Shown in pieces: positions 1 through 9,361 of a stretch of 35,724 bases of DNA. The notes beneath the pieces are model-generated. The model saw only the letters and a program-made list of their open reading frames with translations. It did not search any database and was not told the origin of the DNA. A program made the translations under genes and the position numbers. Origin of the DNA: Mycobacterium sp. Lineage in GTDB: Bacteria; Actinomycetota; Actinomycetes; Mycobacteriales; Mycobacteriaceae. The stretch covers positions 1-35,724 of the forward strand of contig VEQY01000034.1 of NCBI GenBank assembly GCA_018882965.1. The letters run 5' to 3'. Every line of letters starts with the position of its first letter. Within the stretch, counting starts at the first letter, position 1.

Positions 1-301
1 GCCGCTCGTCGGCCTCGGCGCCGAGGGCGATGTACAGCGCGGTGGCCGGCGCGCTCGCCCGCAGACACTCCAGCACCGGGTTGCGGCCCAGGACCAGTTC
101 GGCCTCGTCGGTCGGCTTGGCGGGCCGGCGAGCTTGCTTGGCGGCGCGTTTGGCTGCCGGGTGTCCGGGGCGCATGTGGGCGGGCGGAGTCGCGCCTCGG
201 CCCTCCAGCCCGCGCCGGCGCACACCACCCGATCCCACGGTCGGGCCCTTCTTGGTGCCGGCTTTGCGGACCGCGCCGCGACGGCGTGAGTTGCCGGGCA
301 T
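1..301 (-). CDS. rlmB: 23S rRNA (guanosine-2'-O)-methyltransferase, SpoU/TrmH family, N-terminal part
   Basis: Only the first 100 codons are present; the gene leaves the window at base 1. The start is the ATG at 301-299, directly abutting the cysS stop (304-302), so translation is probably coupled. The product opens with a basic, Gly/Arg/Lys-rich tail of about 65 residues ([19 protein letters not shown]...), then [15 protein letters not shown]. That is the beginning of the substrate-binding L30e-like domain of SpoU methyltransferases. The knotted SAM domain that would prove the family lies outside. The long basic tail is typical of actinobacterial homologues (Rv3579c in M. tuberculosis, same position after cysS). 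The expected role is 2'-O-methylation of a guanosine in 23S rRNA; the exact target is inferred from the family. It is the last gene seen of the carD-ispD-ispF-cysS-rlmB run. Confidence 0.85.
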   Translation of the reverse strand, partial: MPGNSRRRGAVRKAGTKKGPTVGSGGVRRRGLEGRGATPPAHMRPGHPAAKRAAKQARRPAKPTDEAELVLGRNPVLECLRASAPATALYIALGAEADER

Positions 302-1702
302 CTAGGTGGCGTCCGGCCCGAGCAGGGTCCACTGCGGCCCGTCGGCGGTGTCGGTGACCTCGATGCCGGCCCGCTTGAGCCGGTCGCGGATCTCGTCGGC
401 CTGCGCCCAGTCGCGATCACGCCGGGCGTCGGCACGGCGCTGCACCTCGGCGCCCACCAGGACGTCCAGCGCTGCCAACGCGGCGGCTGTCTCGTCACGG
501 GTCTCCCAGCGCTCGTCGAGCGGGTCGCACCCGAGGATCGCGGTCATCGCCCGAACTGAGCCTGCCATGGCCAGGGCCATGTCGTGATCGCCGGACTCCA
601 GCGCGCGGTTGCCGATCGCGCGCGCCGCGTGCACCTCGGCAAGCGCGGCGGGCACCGCGAGGTCGTCGTCAAGAGCATGGGCGAAGCTGTCCGGCCACGT
701 CGTCGGCTCGACGGCACCGACCCGGATCCGGACCCGGTGCAGGAACTCCTCGATGCCGGTGTAGGCGCGAGCCGCGTCCTGCAGCGCGACCTCGGTGAAC
801 TCGAGCATCGAGCGGTAGTGCGCACTACCCAGGTAGTAGCGCAGCTCCGCGGGCCGAACCCGTTGCAGCACAGCGGGAATCGCGAGCACGTTGCCGAGGG
901 ACTTGCTCATCTTCTCCCCGCCCATGGTTACCCAGCCGTTGTGCAGCCAGAACCGGGCGAAGCCGTCCCCGGCCGCACGCGCCTGGGCGATCTCGTTCTC
1001 GTGGTGCGGGAAGACCAGATCCATTCCACCGCAGTGGATGTCGAAGTCGGCCCCGAGATACTCGTGAGCCATGGCCACGCATTCCGAATGCCAGCCGGGG
1101 CGACCGCGGCCCCAGGGCGTCGGCCAGGACGGCTCGCCCGGCTTGGCGCCTTTCCAGAGCGTGAAGTCGCGCTGGTCGCGTTTCCCCTCCCCCGCGCCTT
1201 CGCCCTGGTGCACGTCGTCGATCCGGTGACCGGAGAGTTTCCCGTACTCGGCGAAGCGCAGGACGTCGAAGTAGACGTCGCCGGCACCGGTATAGGCGTA
1301 TCCGGTTTCGACCAGCCGCTCGATGAGTTCCACGATCTGGGTGATGTGTCCGGTCGCGCGGGGTTCGGCCGACGGCGGAAGCACGCCCAGCGCGTCATAC
1401 GCCGCGGCGAACGCCCGTTCGTGGGTGGCGGCCCACTCCCACCAGGGGCGGCCCGCCTCGGCGGCCTTCGTGAGGATCTTGTCGTCGATGTCGGTGACGT
1501 TACGGATGAAGGCGACGTCCAGGCCCTTGGCCAGCAGCCACCGGCGCAACACGTCGAAGGCCACCCCGCTGCGGACGTGCCCGATGTGCGGGAGCCCCTG
1601 CACGGTGGCGCCGCACAGGTAGATCGATGCGTGGCCCGGCCGCAGCGGCACGAAGTCCCGCACGGCACCGGAGTAGGTGTCGTGCAAGCGCAGGCCGGTC
1701 AC
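302..1702 (-). CDS. cysS: Cysteinyl-tRNA synthetase
   Basis: 466 aa, GTG start, beginning [18 protein letters not shown] class I aminoacyl-tRNA synthetase that charges tRNA-Cys in the cytosol. Visible motifs: zinc/substrate Cys30 (LCGATVQG), the HIGH signature at residues 39-42, a second region with [11 protein letters not shown] and [15 protein letters not shown] (zinc-binding Cys/His), and KMSKS near residues 263-267. The length is normal for bacterial CysRS. Actinobacteria also carry MshC, a shorter paralogue of mycothiol synthesis (about 410 aa). The length, the C-terminal tail ([18 protein letters not shown], typical of CysRS) and the position next to ispF and rlmB make CysRS the better call. 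It lies 11 bp after the ispF stop and abuts rlmB, so it is an operon member. Confidence 0.96.
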   Translation of the reverse strand: MTGLRLHDTYSGAVRDFVPLRPGHASIYLCGATVQGLPHIGHVRSGVAFDVLRRWLLAKGLDVAFIRNVTDIDDKILTKAAEAGRPWWEWAATHERAFAAAYDALGVLPPSAEPRATGHITQIVELIERLVETGYAYTGAGDVYFDVLRFAEYGKLSGHRIDDVHQGEGAGEGKRDQRDFTLWKGAKPGEPSWPTPWGRGRPGWHSECVAMAHEYLGADFDIHCGGMDLVFPHHENEIAQARAAGDGFARFWLHNGWVTMGGEKMSKSLGNVLAIPAVLQRVRPAELRYYLGSAHYRSMLEFTEVALQDAARAYTGIEEFLHRVRIRVGAVEPTTWPDSFAHALDDDLAVPAALAEVHAARAIGNRALESGDHDMALAMAGSVRAMTAILGCDPLDERWETRDETAAALAALDVLVGAEVQRRADARRDRDWAQADEIRDRLKRAGIEVTDTADGPQWTLLGPDAT

Positions 1703-1713
1703 GACGTCGCAGC

Positions 1714-2199
1714 TTACCGGGAGGCCTCGGCGACCAACGCGGTGGCGAAAGCGGCCATTCCCTCACCGCGGCCGGTCAAACCGAGTCCGTCGGTGGTGGT
1801 GGCCGAAACCGACACCGGAGCGCCGAGTAGGTCCGACAGCACCCGCTGGGCCTCCTCGCGGCGTGGCCCGATACGCGGACGGTTGGCGATGACCTGCACG
1901 GCGGCATTGCCGACCCGCCACCCCGCCTCGGCCAGCAGCTGCCGGACGTGAGTGAGCATCTGCGCTCCGGTGACGCCGCGCCAGCGGGGATCGTCGACTC
2001 CGAAAACCCCTCCGATATCGCCCAGGCCCGCCGCGGAGAGCAGTGCGTCGCACAGCGCGTGGACACCGACGTCGCCGTCGGAATGCCCCGCGCAGCCGTC
2101 GGCGTCCTCGAACAGCAGCCCGAGCAGCCGGCAGGGCCGGCCAGGTTCGATCGGGTGGACGTCGGTTCCCACCCCGACGCGAGGCAGCGGTGTACTCAC
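1714..2199 (-). CDS. ispF: 2-C-methyl-D-erythritol 2,4-cyclodiphosphate synthase
   Basis: 161 aa. Cyclises CDP-ME 2-phosphate to MEcPP with release of CMP, the fifth step of the MEP isoprenoid pathway. The metal ligands are in place: Asp13 and His15 in GTDVHPIE, and His47 in [16 protein letters not shown], with the usual spacing. The product ends [10 protein letters not shown] at about the normal family length (155-160 aa). The GTG start (2199-2197) overlaps the ispD TGA in a GTGA junction, so the two enzymes of the same pathway are translationally coupled. Separate ispD and ispF genes (no ispDF fusion) is the usual mycobacterial state. Confidence 0.97.
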   Translation of the reverse strand: MSTPLPRVGVGTDVHPIEPGRPCRLLGLLFEDADGCAGHSDGDVGVHALCDALLSAAGLGDIGGVFGVDDPRWRGVTGAQMLTHVRQLLAEAGWRVGNAAVQVIANRPRIGPRREEAQRVLSDLLGAPVSVSATTTDGLGLTGRGEGMAAFATALVAEASR

Positions 2200-2852
2200 G
2201 CGAGCACCGCCTCGGCCAGGCGCAGATCCAGCGGCGTGGTGATCTTGAACGCCAGCGGGTCCCCGGCCACCGTGTGCACGGGGACGCCGAGGCTCTCCAC
2301 CAGTGCGGCATCGTCGGTCGCGGCAGCACCGGCTTGCTGATAGGCCCGCATCAGAAGCGCGGCCTCGAACCCCTGCGGAGTCTGCACCGCACGCAGTCCG
2401 GCGCGGTCGGGCGTTCCCAGCACCACCCCGTTGGCATCAACCGCCTTGATGGTGTCGGCTACCGGAAGAACAGGCACCACGGCCCGCAGTCCGGCCCGAA
2501 GCGCGGCGACCACCCGCTGAATCAGCGCGACCGGTGTCAGCGGCCGGGCCGCGTCGTGGACGAGCACGAACTCCGGCTCTCCGACTGCCGCCAGGGCGAG
2601 CCGGACCGAATCCGAGCGCTCGGCTCCGCCCGCGACGACGGTCGCACGCTCACCGAGCACCGATGCGGTTGAAGCAACACGGTCGGCCGGGGTGGCCACC
2701 ACGACCCGCGCCACCACGCCGGAGTCGAGCAACCCGTCGACGGCGTAGTCGAGCATGGTGCGACCGGAAAGGGCGACGAACGCCTTGGGAACTCCCGCGC
2801 CGAGCCGTTCACCGCAGCCGGCAGCCGGGACGACCGCGACGATGTCAGGCAC
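2196..2852 (-). CDS. ispD: 2-C-methyl-D-erythritol 4-phosphate cytidylyltransferase
   Basis: 218 aa. Transfers CMP from CTP to MEP, the third step of the non-mevalonate pathway. The N-terminus [20 protein letters not shown] carries the nucleotidyltransferase loop AAGxGxR followed by the catalytic Lys of [18 protein letters not shown] (metal Asp), VLPVADTIK and TPQGF are the conserved IspD blocks. The GTG start at 2852 is the only ATG/GTG between an in-frame upstream stop and the conserved region. It lies 35 bp after the carD stop, and no good Shine-Dalgarno is visible. The protein is a little shorter than the M. tuberculosis enzyme (about 230 aa) at the N-terminus. Cotranscription with carD is inferred from spacing. 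Confidence 0.96.
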   Translation of the reverse strand: MPDIVAVVPAAGCGERLGAGVPKAFVALSGRTMLDYAVDGLLDSGVVARVVVATPADRVASTASVLGERATVVAGGAERSDSVRLALAAVGEPEFVLVHDAARPLTPVALIQRVVAALRAGLRAVVPVLPVADTIKAVDANGVVLGTPDRAGLRAVQTPQGFEAALLMRAYQQAGAAATDDAALVESLGVPVHTVAGDPLAFKITTPLDLRLAEAVLA

Positions 2853-2887
2853 CGGAGTGGTCAGGGCCGTTGAGGCCGGCTAGGCAT

Positions 2888-3445
<558 letters not shown>

Positions 3446-3637
3446 TCAGGGGCATCTCAGGTGAACAGTGGGTAGTGACTAGGGTGCTGAGCAGCGAGTT
3501 AGTCGGCCCGACAGCCCCGGCTTGAGGGACCTGATCGGGGCGAACGACTCCGCTACCACCGCGACCTGAGAGCCACTAGTCTGCATAGTCATGGCGCGGC
3601 GGCCGACTGACCGTCGCACGGCTTGCGGGAGACTGCT

Positions 3638-4165
3638 GTGAACCTGATGAACCGCCTCGGCACCGCGTCCGCTCTGCTGGCCGTGTGCGGTGTGGTCCTG
3701 ACCGGCTGCGGCGCCGGGCAGATCTCGCAGAGCGCAGGCCAGGAGGCCGCGATCAACGGCGCGGCCGCGAACGTCGGCCCCGTCGAGCTGCGCAACGTCC
3801 ATCTGCAGGCCGTGCAGACCAGCGACTTCCTGCAGCCCGGCGACACGGTGCCGCTGATGTTCGTGGCCGTCAACAACTCCCCCGACGTCGACTACCAGCT
3901 GGTGGGGATCAACTCCGAGGTCGGCACGGTGTCGCTGAGCGGCGATGGCGCCATCCCGGCCAGCGAGGCGCTGGTGGTGGGGTTGGCCGACGGTCAGCCC
4001 GCGACGCTGCCCTCCGACAAGGGCAAGCCGGCCGTCGCCGAGGTGACGCTGAGCAAGCCGATCACCAACGGCTTGACCTACAACTTCACCTTCGACCTCG
4101 GAAAGGCCGGGACGGCCACTGTCGCGGTCCCGATTTCTGCGGGCAGCGCCGACCGGCAGCAGTAG
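3638..4165 (+). CDS. lpqE: Lipoprotein LpqE
   Basis: 175 aa from GTG 3638. TTG 3623 and ATG 3647 are alternative in-frame starts; GGGAG at 3627-3631 sits well for GTG 3638. A short N-region with Arg6, a hydrophobic stretch ([18 protein letters not shown]) and the lipobox L21-T-G-C24 predict lipidation on Cys24 and anchoring on the outer face of the membrane. The mature part is a small beta-rich domain ([43 protein letters not shown]), probably immunoglobulin-like. It matches Rv3584 in sequence and place. The molecular function is unknown; no catalytic residues are recognisable. It is followed 74 bp later by radA, with a GC-rich 5-bp stem (CCCGC/GCGGG, 4193-4208) between them. Confidence 0.9.
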   Translation: MNLMNRLGTASALLAVCGVVLTGCGAGQISQSAGQEAAINGAAANVGPVELRNVHLQAVQTSDFLQPGDTVPLMFVAVNNSPDVDYQLVGINSEVGTVSLSGDGAIPASEALVVGLADGQPATLPSDKGKPAVAEVTLSKPITNGLTYNFTFDLGKAGTATVAVPISAGSADRQQ

Positions 4166-4226
4166 CCCGCGCCGCGGCGCGCGACACCCGGGCCCGCTGT
4201 TGCGCGGGACTGTCACACCGAGCGGC

Positions 4227-4232
4227 TAGCTT
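4227..4232 (+). promoter_or_regulatory. -10 element for a leaderless radA transcript
   Basis: TAGCTT fits TANNNT, and only seven bases (4233-4239) separate it from the radA GTG at 4240. A start site 7-8 bases after the hexamer would put the first transcribed base on the initiation codon. No Shine-Dalgarno is present, in agreement with a leaderless mRNA. Confidence 0.5.
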
Positions 4233-4239
4233 CAGAACC

Positions 4240-5619
4240 GTGGCAAAGGCACGCGCGCAATACCGGTGTTCGGAATGCCGGCACCTCACCGGCAAATGGG
4301 TCGGCCGATGCCCCGAGTGCGGAACGTGGGGGACCGTCGACGAGGTGGCCGTGCTGGCGGCAGTCGGCGCGGCGTCGCATCCCGCTGTTCCGGCTTCCCC
4401 GGCCGTGCCGATCAGCTCCGTCGATCCAGACCACACCCGGCACCTCCCGACCGGGGTGGACGAACTCGACCGGGTCCTCGGCGGCGGTGTGGTGCCCGGT
4501 TCGGTGAGCCTGCTCGCCGGGGATCCCGGGGTCGGCAAGTCAACCCTGCTGCTCGAGGTGGCCCACCGGTGGGCGCAGGCAGGCGGGCGCGCGCTGTACG
4601 TCTCAGGCGAGGAATCCGCCGGCCAGATCCGGATGCGGGCCGATCGCACCGGCTGCGGTCACGATGAGGTGTTCCTGGCCGCTGAGTCCGACATTCACGC
4701 CGTACTGGGACACCTCGATGCCGTCCGGCCCAGTCTGGTGGTCGTGGACTCCGTACAGACGATGGCGGCCACCGATGTGGACGGCGTGCCGGGCGGCGTG
4801 ACCCAGGTGCGCGCGGTGACCGCAGCGCTTACCGCCGCCGCCAAGTCCAGCGGGGTCGCGATGATCCTCGTCGGCCACGTCACCAAGGACGGCGCCATCG
4901 CCGGCCCCCGGTCGCTGGAACACCTCGTCGACGTGGTGCTGCATTTCGAGGGGGACCGCAACACCACACTTCGCATGGTGCGCGGAGTCAAGAACCGGTT
5001 CGGATCCGCCGACGAGGTGGGCTGTTTTCTGTTGCAGGAGAGCGGGATCACCGGAGTCGCCGACCCATCGGGGCTCTTCCTCGACCAGCGGTCAGAACCG
5101 GTCGCGGGTACGGCGATCACCGTCACACTGGACGGCAAGCGTCCTCTGATCGGCGAGATTCAGGCTCTGCTGGCCTCCCCCCCGAACGACGGCGCACCGC
5201 GGCGGTCCGTCGTCAGCGGGATGGACCAGTCGCGGGTCGCGATGATCACCGCAGTGCTGCAGAAGCGTGCCGGCGTGCCGGTCGGGATGCTCGACAGCTA
5301 TCTGTCCACCGTCGGGGGCATGCGCCTGACCGACCCGTCGTCGGACCTCGCCGTCGCCGCGGCGATGACCTCGGCGGTCACCGGCAGGCCGCTACCGGCC
5401 ACCGCGGTGGTTTTCGGCGAGGTGGGCCTCGCCGGCGACGTGCGACGAGTCACCGGCATGCAGCGCCGGTTGGCTGAGGCCGCCCGACTGGGTTTCACCG
5501 CCGCCGTCGTCCCGGCCGGGTGCGGTGCCGCGCCCGCGGGGTTGCGCACGCTGGAGTCGGCGACGGTCAACGACGCCCTGCGGGCGGTGTTGGCGATCAG
5601 CCACCCCGCGGCGGGTTAG
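4240..5619 (+). CDS. radA: DNA repair protein RadA
   Basis: 459 aa from GTG 4240 ([18 protein letters not shown]). The reading frame stays open far upstream through lpqE, but homology begins here. Order: four-Cys zinc finger Cys10, Cys13, Cys24, Cys27; RecA-like ATPase with Walker [10 protein letters not shown] at 94-102, YVSGEES, and Walker [10 protein letters not shown]; the RadA signature KNRFG at 251-255; then a C-terminal Lon-protease-like domain ([35 protein letters not shown]). It drives branch migration of recombination intermediates in the cytosol, based on work on bacterial RadA/Sms. Its stop overlaps that of the convergent gene by four bases. Confidence 0.96.
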   Translation: MAKARAQYRCSECRHLTGKWVGRCPECGTWGTVDEVAVLAAVGAASHPAVPASPAVPISSVDPDHTRHLPTGVDELDRVLGGGVVPGSVSLLAGDPGVGKSTLLLEVAHRWAQAGGRALYVSGEESAGQIRMRADRTGCGHDEVFLAAESDIHAVLGHLDAVRPSLVVVDSVQTMAATDVDGVPGGVTQVRAVTAALTAAAKSSGVAMILVGHVTKDGAIAGPRSLEHLVDVVLHFEGDRNTTLRMVRGVKNRFGSADEVGCFLLQESGITGVADPSGLFLDQRSEPVAGTAITVTLDGKRPLIGEIQALLASPPNDGAPRRSVVSGMDQSRVAMITAVLQKRAGVPVGMLDSYLSTVGGMRLTDPSSDLAVAAAMTSAVTGRPLPATAVVFGEVGLAGDVRRVTGMQRRLAEAARLGFTAAVVPAGCGAAPAGLRTLESATVNDALRAVLAISHPAAG

Positions 5620-6380
5620 CCCGCCGGTGCCGGGGCGGGCGCCTCGGCGGCCGGATCGACCGGCGGCTCAACCGGGGCCGGCGGTACTTCCGCGGGTGGT
5701 GGCGGAGCGGTCTCGGAGAGGATGAACGGCACGGCTGCCGAACGCAGATTGCCCAGTTGGACGACCAGGTTGTAGGTGCCCGGTCCGATGGGCTCGCGCG
5801 GCAGCGGACACTGAGGGGCCGAGCCCATACCGGTCCAGGTCACCTCGGTCGTCACCTGCTCACCGGGGTTGAAGGTCTTGACCAGGGTCTCGTTGGACGG
5901 CGCGCAATCCAGATTCGACCACAGGCGCTGGTTGTCCAACGAGTACACGTATGCCGCGAGCACCGCGGCTCCGACGTCGCGCTTGCAGCCGACCAGACCG
6001 ATGTTGGTCACGACCATCGTGAACTTCGGTTGATCGCCGATCACGTACTGGGGAGCGTTGGTGATGCCCTTGACGGCGAGGGTGGAGTCGGGGCAGTCGT
6101 CGCCGTCCTGCAGGATCGGTGGCGGCGCGACCGCCGCGGTCGGTGTCGGAGTCGGTTCCGGATTGGCCTCCGCAGGCGGCAGTACCGGCGTCTTGTTCTC
6201 CGGTTGCGGCGTCTGGGCGGTCTCAGACCTCGCCGACTGGGTGGCCCCGGATTTGCCGAGCATGGCGAACGCCACCCCGACGACAAGAGCGATAAGCAGA
6301 AGCATGATTCCCAGGGCCAATCCCCTGCGCCGCCAGTAGATCTGCGTCGGGAGGGGCCCGCGGGGTTCGAGATCCAGCAC
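5616..6380 (-). CDS. Membrane protein of unknown function (Rv3587c-like)
   Basis: 254 aa from GTG 6380. A TTG start at 6404 would add eight residues, but a -10 hexamer immediately before GTG 6380 favours the shorter form. The N-terminal 20 residues are cytoplasmic ([18 protein letters not shown]), followed by one transmembrane helix ([21 protein letters not shown]). A Pro/Thr/Glu-rich linker leads to an extracytoplasmic domain with four Cys ([34 protein letters not shown]) that could form two disulfides. This domain has a beta-sandwich look ([24 protein letters not shown]). The tail is a Pro/Ala-rich repeat ([15 protein letters not shown]). It matches the gene after radA in M. tuberculosis. 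Function unknown; a cell-envelope role is inferred from topology only. Confidence 0.85.
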   Translation of the reverse strand: MLDLEPRGPLPTQIYWRRRGLALGIMLLLIALVVGVAFAMLGKSGATQSARSETAQTPQPENKTPVLPPAEANPEPTPTPTAAVAPPPILQDGDDCPDSTLAVKGITNAPQYVIGDQPKFTMVVTNIGLVGCKRDVGAAVLAAYVYSLDNQRLWSNLDCAPSNETLVKTFNPGEQVTTEVTWTGMGSAPQCPLPREPIGPGTYNLVVQLGNLRSAAVPFILSETAPPPPAEVPPAPVEPPVDPAAEAPAPAPAG

Positions 6381-6386
6381 GGTCTC

Positions 6387-6392
6387 ACCGTA
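6387..6392 (-). promoter_or_regulatory. -10 element for a leaderless transcript of the Rv3587c-like gene
   Basis: The minus strand reads TACGGT (TANNNT), six bases before the GTG at 6380. There is no separate ribosome site. The same hexamer is found before lpqG. It supports GTG 6380 over TTG 6404 as the start. Confidence 0.45.
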
Positions 6393-6481
6393 AGGGCAGG
6401 TCAACCCGACTCGTCCGACCCCGCGCGGCGTGTCGCCTTGTTAGCTGTGCCGCGCCTTGCTACCCGGGCGCGCGCCGGAGG

Positions 6482-7099
6482 CTACTCGTCGATGTCCCCC
6501 AGGTGGGCCAGCGGCTCGACCCGGCCCTCGGCCAGCCGGTAGGTGGCCCCGACGATCGCCAGCTCACCGCGATCGACGCGTTCGGAGATCGAGGTGGACA
6601 GGGACAGCAGCTGGGTACCGGTCTCGATGACGTGGCGGGCTTCGAACTCGTCGATGCGCTCCAGACCGTCGCGGCGACCCAGCATGATCGACGAACTCAC
6701 CCGCTCGACGATGTCCCGGACGTATCCGCCGGGAACTTTGCCCTCGTCCAGTGCGGCCAGCGTCGCCTTCACCGCTCCGCAGCTGTCGTGGCCGAGCACG
6801 ACGATCAGGGGCACATCGAGGGCGTCCACGGCATATTCCACCGAGCCCAGCACCGCCGAGTCGATCACGTGGCCGGCGGTGCGGACCACGAACATGTCGC
6901 CCAGTCCCTGGTCGAAGATGATCTCCGCGGCCACCCGGCTGTCCGCGCAGCCGAACAGCACCGCGATCGGACGCTGAGCGCCCGCGAGGCTGGTCCGGTG
7001 CTCGATGCTCTGGCTTGGATGTTCGGGCCGGCCCTCGACGAAACGCTCGTTACCCTCCTTGAGTGCCTGCCATGCCGCCGCCGGGGTGCTGTTGGCCAT
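6482..7099 (-). CDS. canB: Beta-class carbonic anhydrase
   Basis: 205 aa from ATG 7099 (MANSTPAAAWQALKEGNERF). Upstream sequence in the same frame is open but unrelated and overlaps mutY. Interconverts CO2 and bicarbonate. The zinc and dyad residues are visible: Cys51, Asp53 and Arg55 in GCADSR, then His104 and Cys107 in LGHDSCG. Further family blocks are FVVRTAGHVID, SVEYAV and the C-terminal AIVGATYRLAEGRVEPL. Length and sequence match Rv3588c, the mycobacterial CanB. It probably supplies bicarbonate for carboxylases and helps pH balance. It diverges from mutY with only 37 bp between start codons. Confidence 0.95.
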   Translation of the reverse strand: MANSTPAAAWQALKEGNERFVEGRPEHPSQSIEHRTSLAGAQRPIAVLFGCADSRVAAEIIFDQGLGDMFVVRTAGHVIDSAVLGSVEYAVDALDVPLIVVLGHDSCGAVKATLAALDEGKVPGGYVRDIVERVSSSIMLGRRDGLERIDEFEARHVIETGTQLLSLSTSISERVDRGELAIVGATYRLAEGRVEPLAHLGDIDE

Positions 7100-7102
7100 G
7101 CG

Positions 7103-7111
7103 CAGTATTGT
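7103..7111. promoter_or_regulatory. Overlapping divergent -10 elements of canB and mutY
   Basis: Plus strand TATTGT (7106-7111, TANNNT) points to mutY. On the minus strand the overlapping AATACT points to canB, ending only a few bases before its ATG at 7099. The whole space between the two starts (7100-7136) is 37 bp, so the two promoters must share DNA. The canB message would be leaderless or nearly so. No -35 boxes are seen. Confidence 0.35.
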
Positions 7112-7136
7112 GCACGGGCGGCACGGTGGGGCCGCA

Positions 7137-8018
7137 GTGAGCATCCCCCCGGATGAATTGGTTGCCTGGTACGGCCACGCCGCTCGGGATCTGCCGTGGC
7201 GAGCGCCCGGTGTGACCGCCTGGCAGATCCTGGTCAGCGAGTTCATGCTGCAGCAGACGCCGGTGGCGCGGGTGCTGCCTGTGTGGGTGGAGTGGATCAA
7301 GCGCTGGCCGACACCCTCGGCGACGGCCGCGGCGAGCGCGGGCGACGTCCTGCGGGCCTGGGGCAAGCTGGGCTACCCACGGCGGGCCAAACGGCTGCAC
7401 GAGTGCGCAACGGTGATCGCCGCCCGCTACGACGACGTCGTACCCGCTGACGTGGACACCCTGCTCAGCCTTCCCGGAGTCGGCGAGTACACCGCCCGCG
7501 CCGTGGCGTGCTTCGCCTACGGCGCGTCGGTGCCCGTGGTCGACACCAATGTGCGGCGGGTAGTGGCGCGCGCAGTCCACGGCCGCGCCGACGCCGCTGC
7601 CCCGTCGGCCGCGCGGGACCACGCCGAGGTCGCCGCACTGCTGCCCGGGGATCGGACCGACCCGGTTTTCTCGGCGGCACTGATGGAGCTCGGCGCCACG
7701 GTATGTACGGCCCGCTCACCCCAGTGCACCCGCTGCCCGCTGGGACGGTGCGCATGGCGCGATGCCGGCTGGCCGGCGGGTGACGCGCCCCCGCGGCCCG
7801 CGCAGCGCTACGCGGGCACCGATCGGCAGGTCCGCGGGAGGCTGCTCGACGTGTTGCGGTCCGCCTCCGCACCGGTCGAACGGTCACGGCTGGATGCCGT
7901 GTGGCTGACCGACACCGCACAGCGGGACCGTGCGCTGGGCTCGCTTCTGGCCGACGGTCTGGTGGAACAAACCGTCGATGGTCGCTTCGCGCTCGCGGGC
8001 GAGGGCGGGTCGGGCTGA
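7137..8018 (+). CDS. mutY: Adenine DNA glycosylase MutY
   Basis: 293 aa from GTG 7137 (MSIPPDELVAWYGHAARDLPWR), with GGTGGGG eight bases upstream. ATG 7098 would overlap canB. Removes adenine mispaired with 8-oxoguanine. Order: HhH-GPD glycosylase fold with catalytic Glu35 (SEFMLQQT), helix-hairpin-helix LPGVGEYTA, and catalytic Asp136 (VVDTNVRRV). A [4Fe-4S] cluster loop follows: Cys190-X6-Cys197-X2-Cys200-X4-Cys205, one residue tighter than the X5 of E. coli MutY. The remaining 85 residues look like a short winged-helix (RGRLLDVLRSASAPVERSRLD...[20 protein letters not shown]) and not the MutT-like 8-oxoG domain of E. coli MutY. This short form is usual in actinobacteria. Confidence 0.94.
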   Translation: MSIPPDELVAWYGHAARDLPWRAPGVTAWQILVSEFMLQQTPVARVLPVWVEWIKRWPTPSATAAASAGDVLRAWGKLGYPRRAKRLHECATVIAARYDDVVPADVDTLLSLPGVGEYTARAVACFAYGASVPVVDTNVRRVVARAVHGRADAAAPSAARDHAEVAALLPGDRTDPVFSAALMELGATVCTARSPQCTRCPLGRCAWRDAGWPAGDAPPRPAQRYAGTDRQVRGRLLDVLRSASAPVERSRLDAVWLTDTAQRDRALGSLLADGLVEQTVDGRFALAGEGGSG

Positions 8019-8059
8019 CCCGATCCGGATTTGTCGGACCCCGTCGCGATCATGGAGTC

Positions 8060-9361
8060 ATGTCGCCGACCGCTTCGCCGGATACCACCCCGGATAACAC
8101 CCCGGATAACACCCCGGTGCGCCCTGATCGGCGCCTTGAGGTGTTGTTCGCGGAGTTGGCGGAGTTGACCGGTCAGCGCAATGCGATCGACGGGCGCATC
8201 GTGGAGATCGCCGCCGAACTGGATCGCGATGGTCTATGGGGCGCTACCGGCGCGCGGTCGATGGCAGCGCTGATCGCATGGAAGACCGGTTGCGCACCGG
8301 CGAACGCGAAATCAATTGCCGCTGTGGCAGGTCGGCTGACGGAGTTCCCGCGCTGCGCGCAGGGCATGCGCGAGGGTCGGCTGTCGCTGGATCAGGTCGG
8401 TGTCATCGCGGAGCGCGCCGGCCGTGGGTCCGACGAGCACTATGCCACGCTGGCATCGGCAGCCACCGTGACCCAGTTGCGCACCGCGCTCAAGCTGGAG
8501 CCTCGCTCTGAGCCCGCGCCGCAGCCTGAACCGCAGCCTGCGATCACCAAACACACCGACGAGCACGTCACCTCGTGGCGGATCACTCTTTCGCATCCTG
8601 ACGCGGCGAAGTTCGACGCAGCTCTGGCATCGCATCGGGATGCGCTGATCGCCGAGTGGAAGCGGGATCACGGCGATCGCGACACCACTTCCGAGCAGAC
8701 ACCGCCGCTGCCGGGCTCCCTCGAGGCATTCCTGCGCCTGGTCGAGACCGGATGGGACGCCGAGGTCTGCCGCCGCCCGCATGGGCAGCACACCACCGTG
8801 GTGGTCCACGTGGATGTCGAGCAGCGCGCAGCGTCCCTGCATCTAGGCCCGCTGCTGACCGATTCCGAGCGCCGCTACCTGACCTGCGACGCGACCTGCG
8901 AGGCCTGGTTCGAACGCGGCGGCACAGTGATCGGCGCCGGCCGGACCACCCGGACGATCAACCGCCGACTGCGCCGTGCCCTCGAACATCGCGATCGGGC
9001 GTGCGCGGTCCCCGGCTGCGGAGCCACCCGGGGTCTGCACGCCCATCACATCCGGCACTGGGAAGACGGCGGGGCCACCGAACTGCCCAACCTGGTGCTC
9101 GTGTGCCCCTACCACCACCGGTTGCACCATCGCGGCCTCATCACCATCACCGGCACCGCAGCCGACCTGACCGTCACCGACAGCGAGGGGCAGCTCATGC
9201 ACCCGGGATCCCTGGCGCATCGGCCGACCTCTCCGCCACCCGCTGTCGCGCCGTGCCGCGGCTCCGCCGGTGAACGCGCCGACTGGTGGTGGTACCAACC
9301 CTTCCAACCCCAGCCGCCACCGCCGAGTGGGATGTCAGCTGGGGAGCGCTCCCAGAAATGA
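8060..9361 (+). CDS. DUF222/13E12-family HNH endonuclease-like protein
   Basis: 433 aa from ATG 8060, with GGAG just upstream. Residues 2-20 are a Thr/Pro/Asp repeat encoded by a 12-bp tandem. Residues 22-300 match the DUF222 (REP13E12) helical domain (RRLEVLFAELAELTGQRNAIDGRI). It is interrupted by a Pro/Gln/Glu linker (SEPAPQPEPQPA). An HNH nuclease motif follows at about 315-365: CAVPGCGATRGLH, then HAHHIRHWEDGGATELPNL and CPYHHRLHH, with zinc Cys pairs and catalytic His intact. The C-terminal 60 residues are Pro/Ser/Trp-rich and low in complexity. These proteins are multicopy and mobile-like in mycobacteria, some serving as phage targets; substrate and role are unproven. No other mobility gene adjoins it. 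Its last 27 bp overlap the convergent hydrolase. In M. tuberculosis a PE_PGRS gene occupies this slot. Confidence 0.85.
   Translation: MSPTASPDTTPDNTPDNTPVRPDRRLEVLFAELAELTGQRNAIDGRIVEIAAELDRDGLWGATGARSMAALIAWKTGCAPANAKSIAAVAGRLTEFPRCAQGMREGRLSLDQVGVIAERAGRGSDEHYATLASAATVTQLRTALKLEPRSEPAPQPEPQPAITKHTDEHVTSWRITLSHPDAAKFDAALASHRDALIAEWKRDHGDRDTTSEQTPPLPGSLEAFLRLVETGWDAEVCRRPHGQHTTVVVHVDVEQRAASLHLGPLLTDSERRYLTCDATCEAWFERGGTVIGAGRTTRTINRRLRRALEHRDRACAVPGCGATRGLHAHHIRHWEDGGATELPNLVLVCPYHHRLHHRGLITITGTAADLTVTDSEGQLMHPGSLAHRPTSPPPAVAPCRGSAGERADWWWYQPFQPQPPPPSGMSAGERSQK
8080..8117 (+). repeat. 12-bp tandem repeat in the 5' end of the HNH gene
   Basis: Three successive 12-bp units, CCGGATACCACC, CCGGATAACACC and CCGGATAACACC, then a partial CCGG. 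They encode the Pro-Asp-(Thr/Asn)-Thr repeat near the N-terminus. The unit is a multiple of three, so copy changes alter protein length without a frameshift. Confidence 0.85.

Noticed and set aside
302..1702. MshC (mycothiol ligase) in place of CysRS
   Set aside because: The 466-aa length with the full CysRS C-terminal domain, and the ispF-rlmB neighbourhood, fit CysRS.
584..1951. 455-codon open frame on the plus strand opposite cysS and ispF
   Set aside because: High-GC antisense shadow: no family resemblance, no ribosome site, and the minus strand encodes two complete conserved enzymes.
3685..4239. N-terminal extension of the RadA reading frame through lpqE
   Set aside because: Arg/Ala-rich shadow sequence. 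RadA homology, its zinc finger and a -10 element all place the start at 4240.
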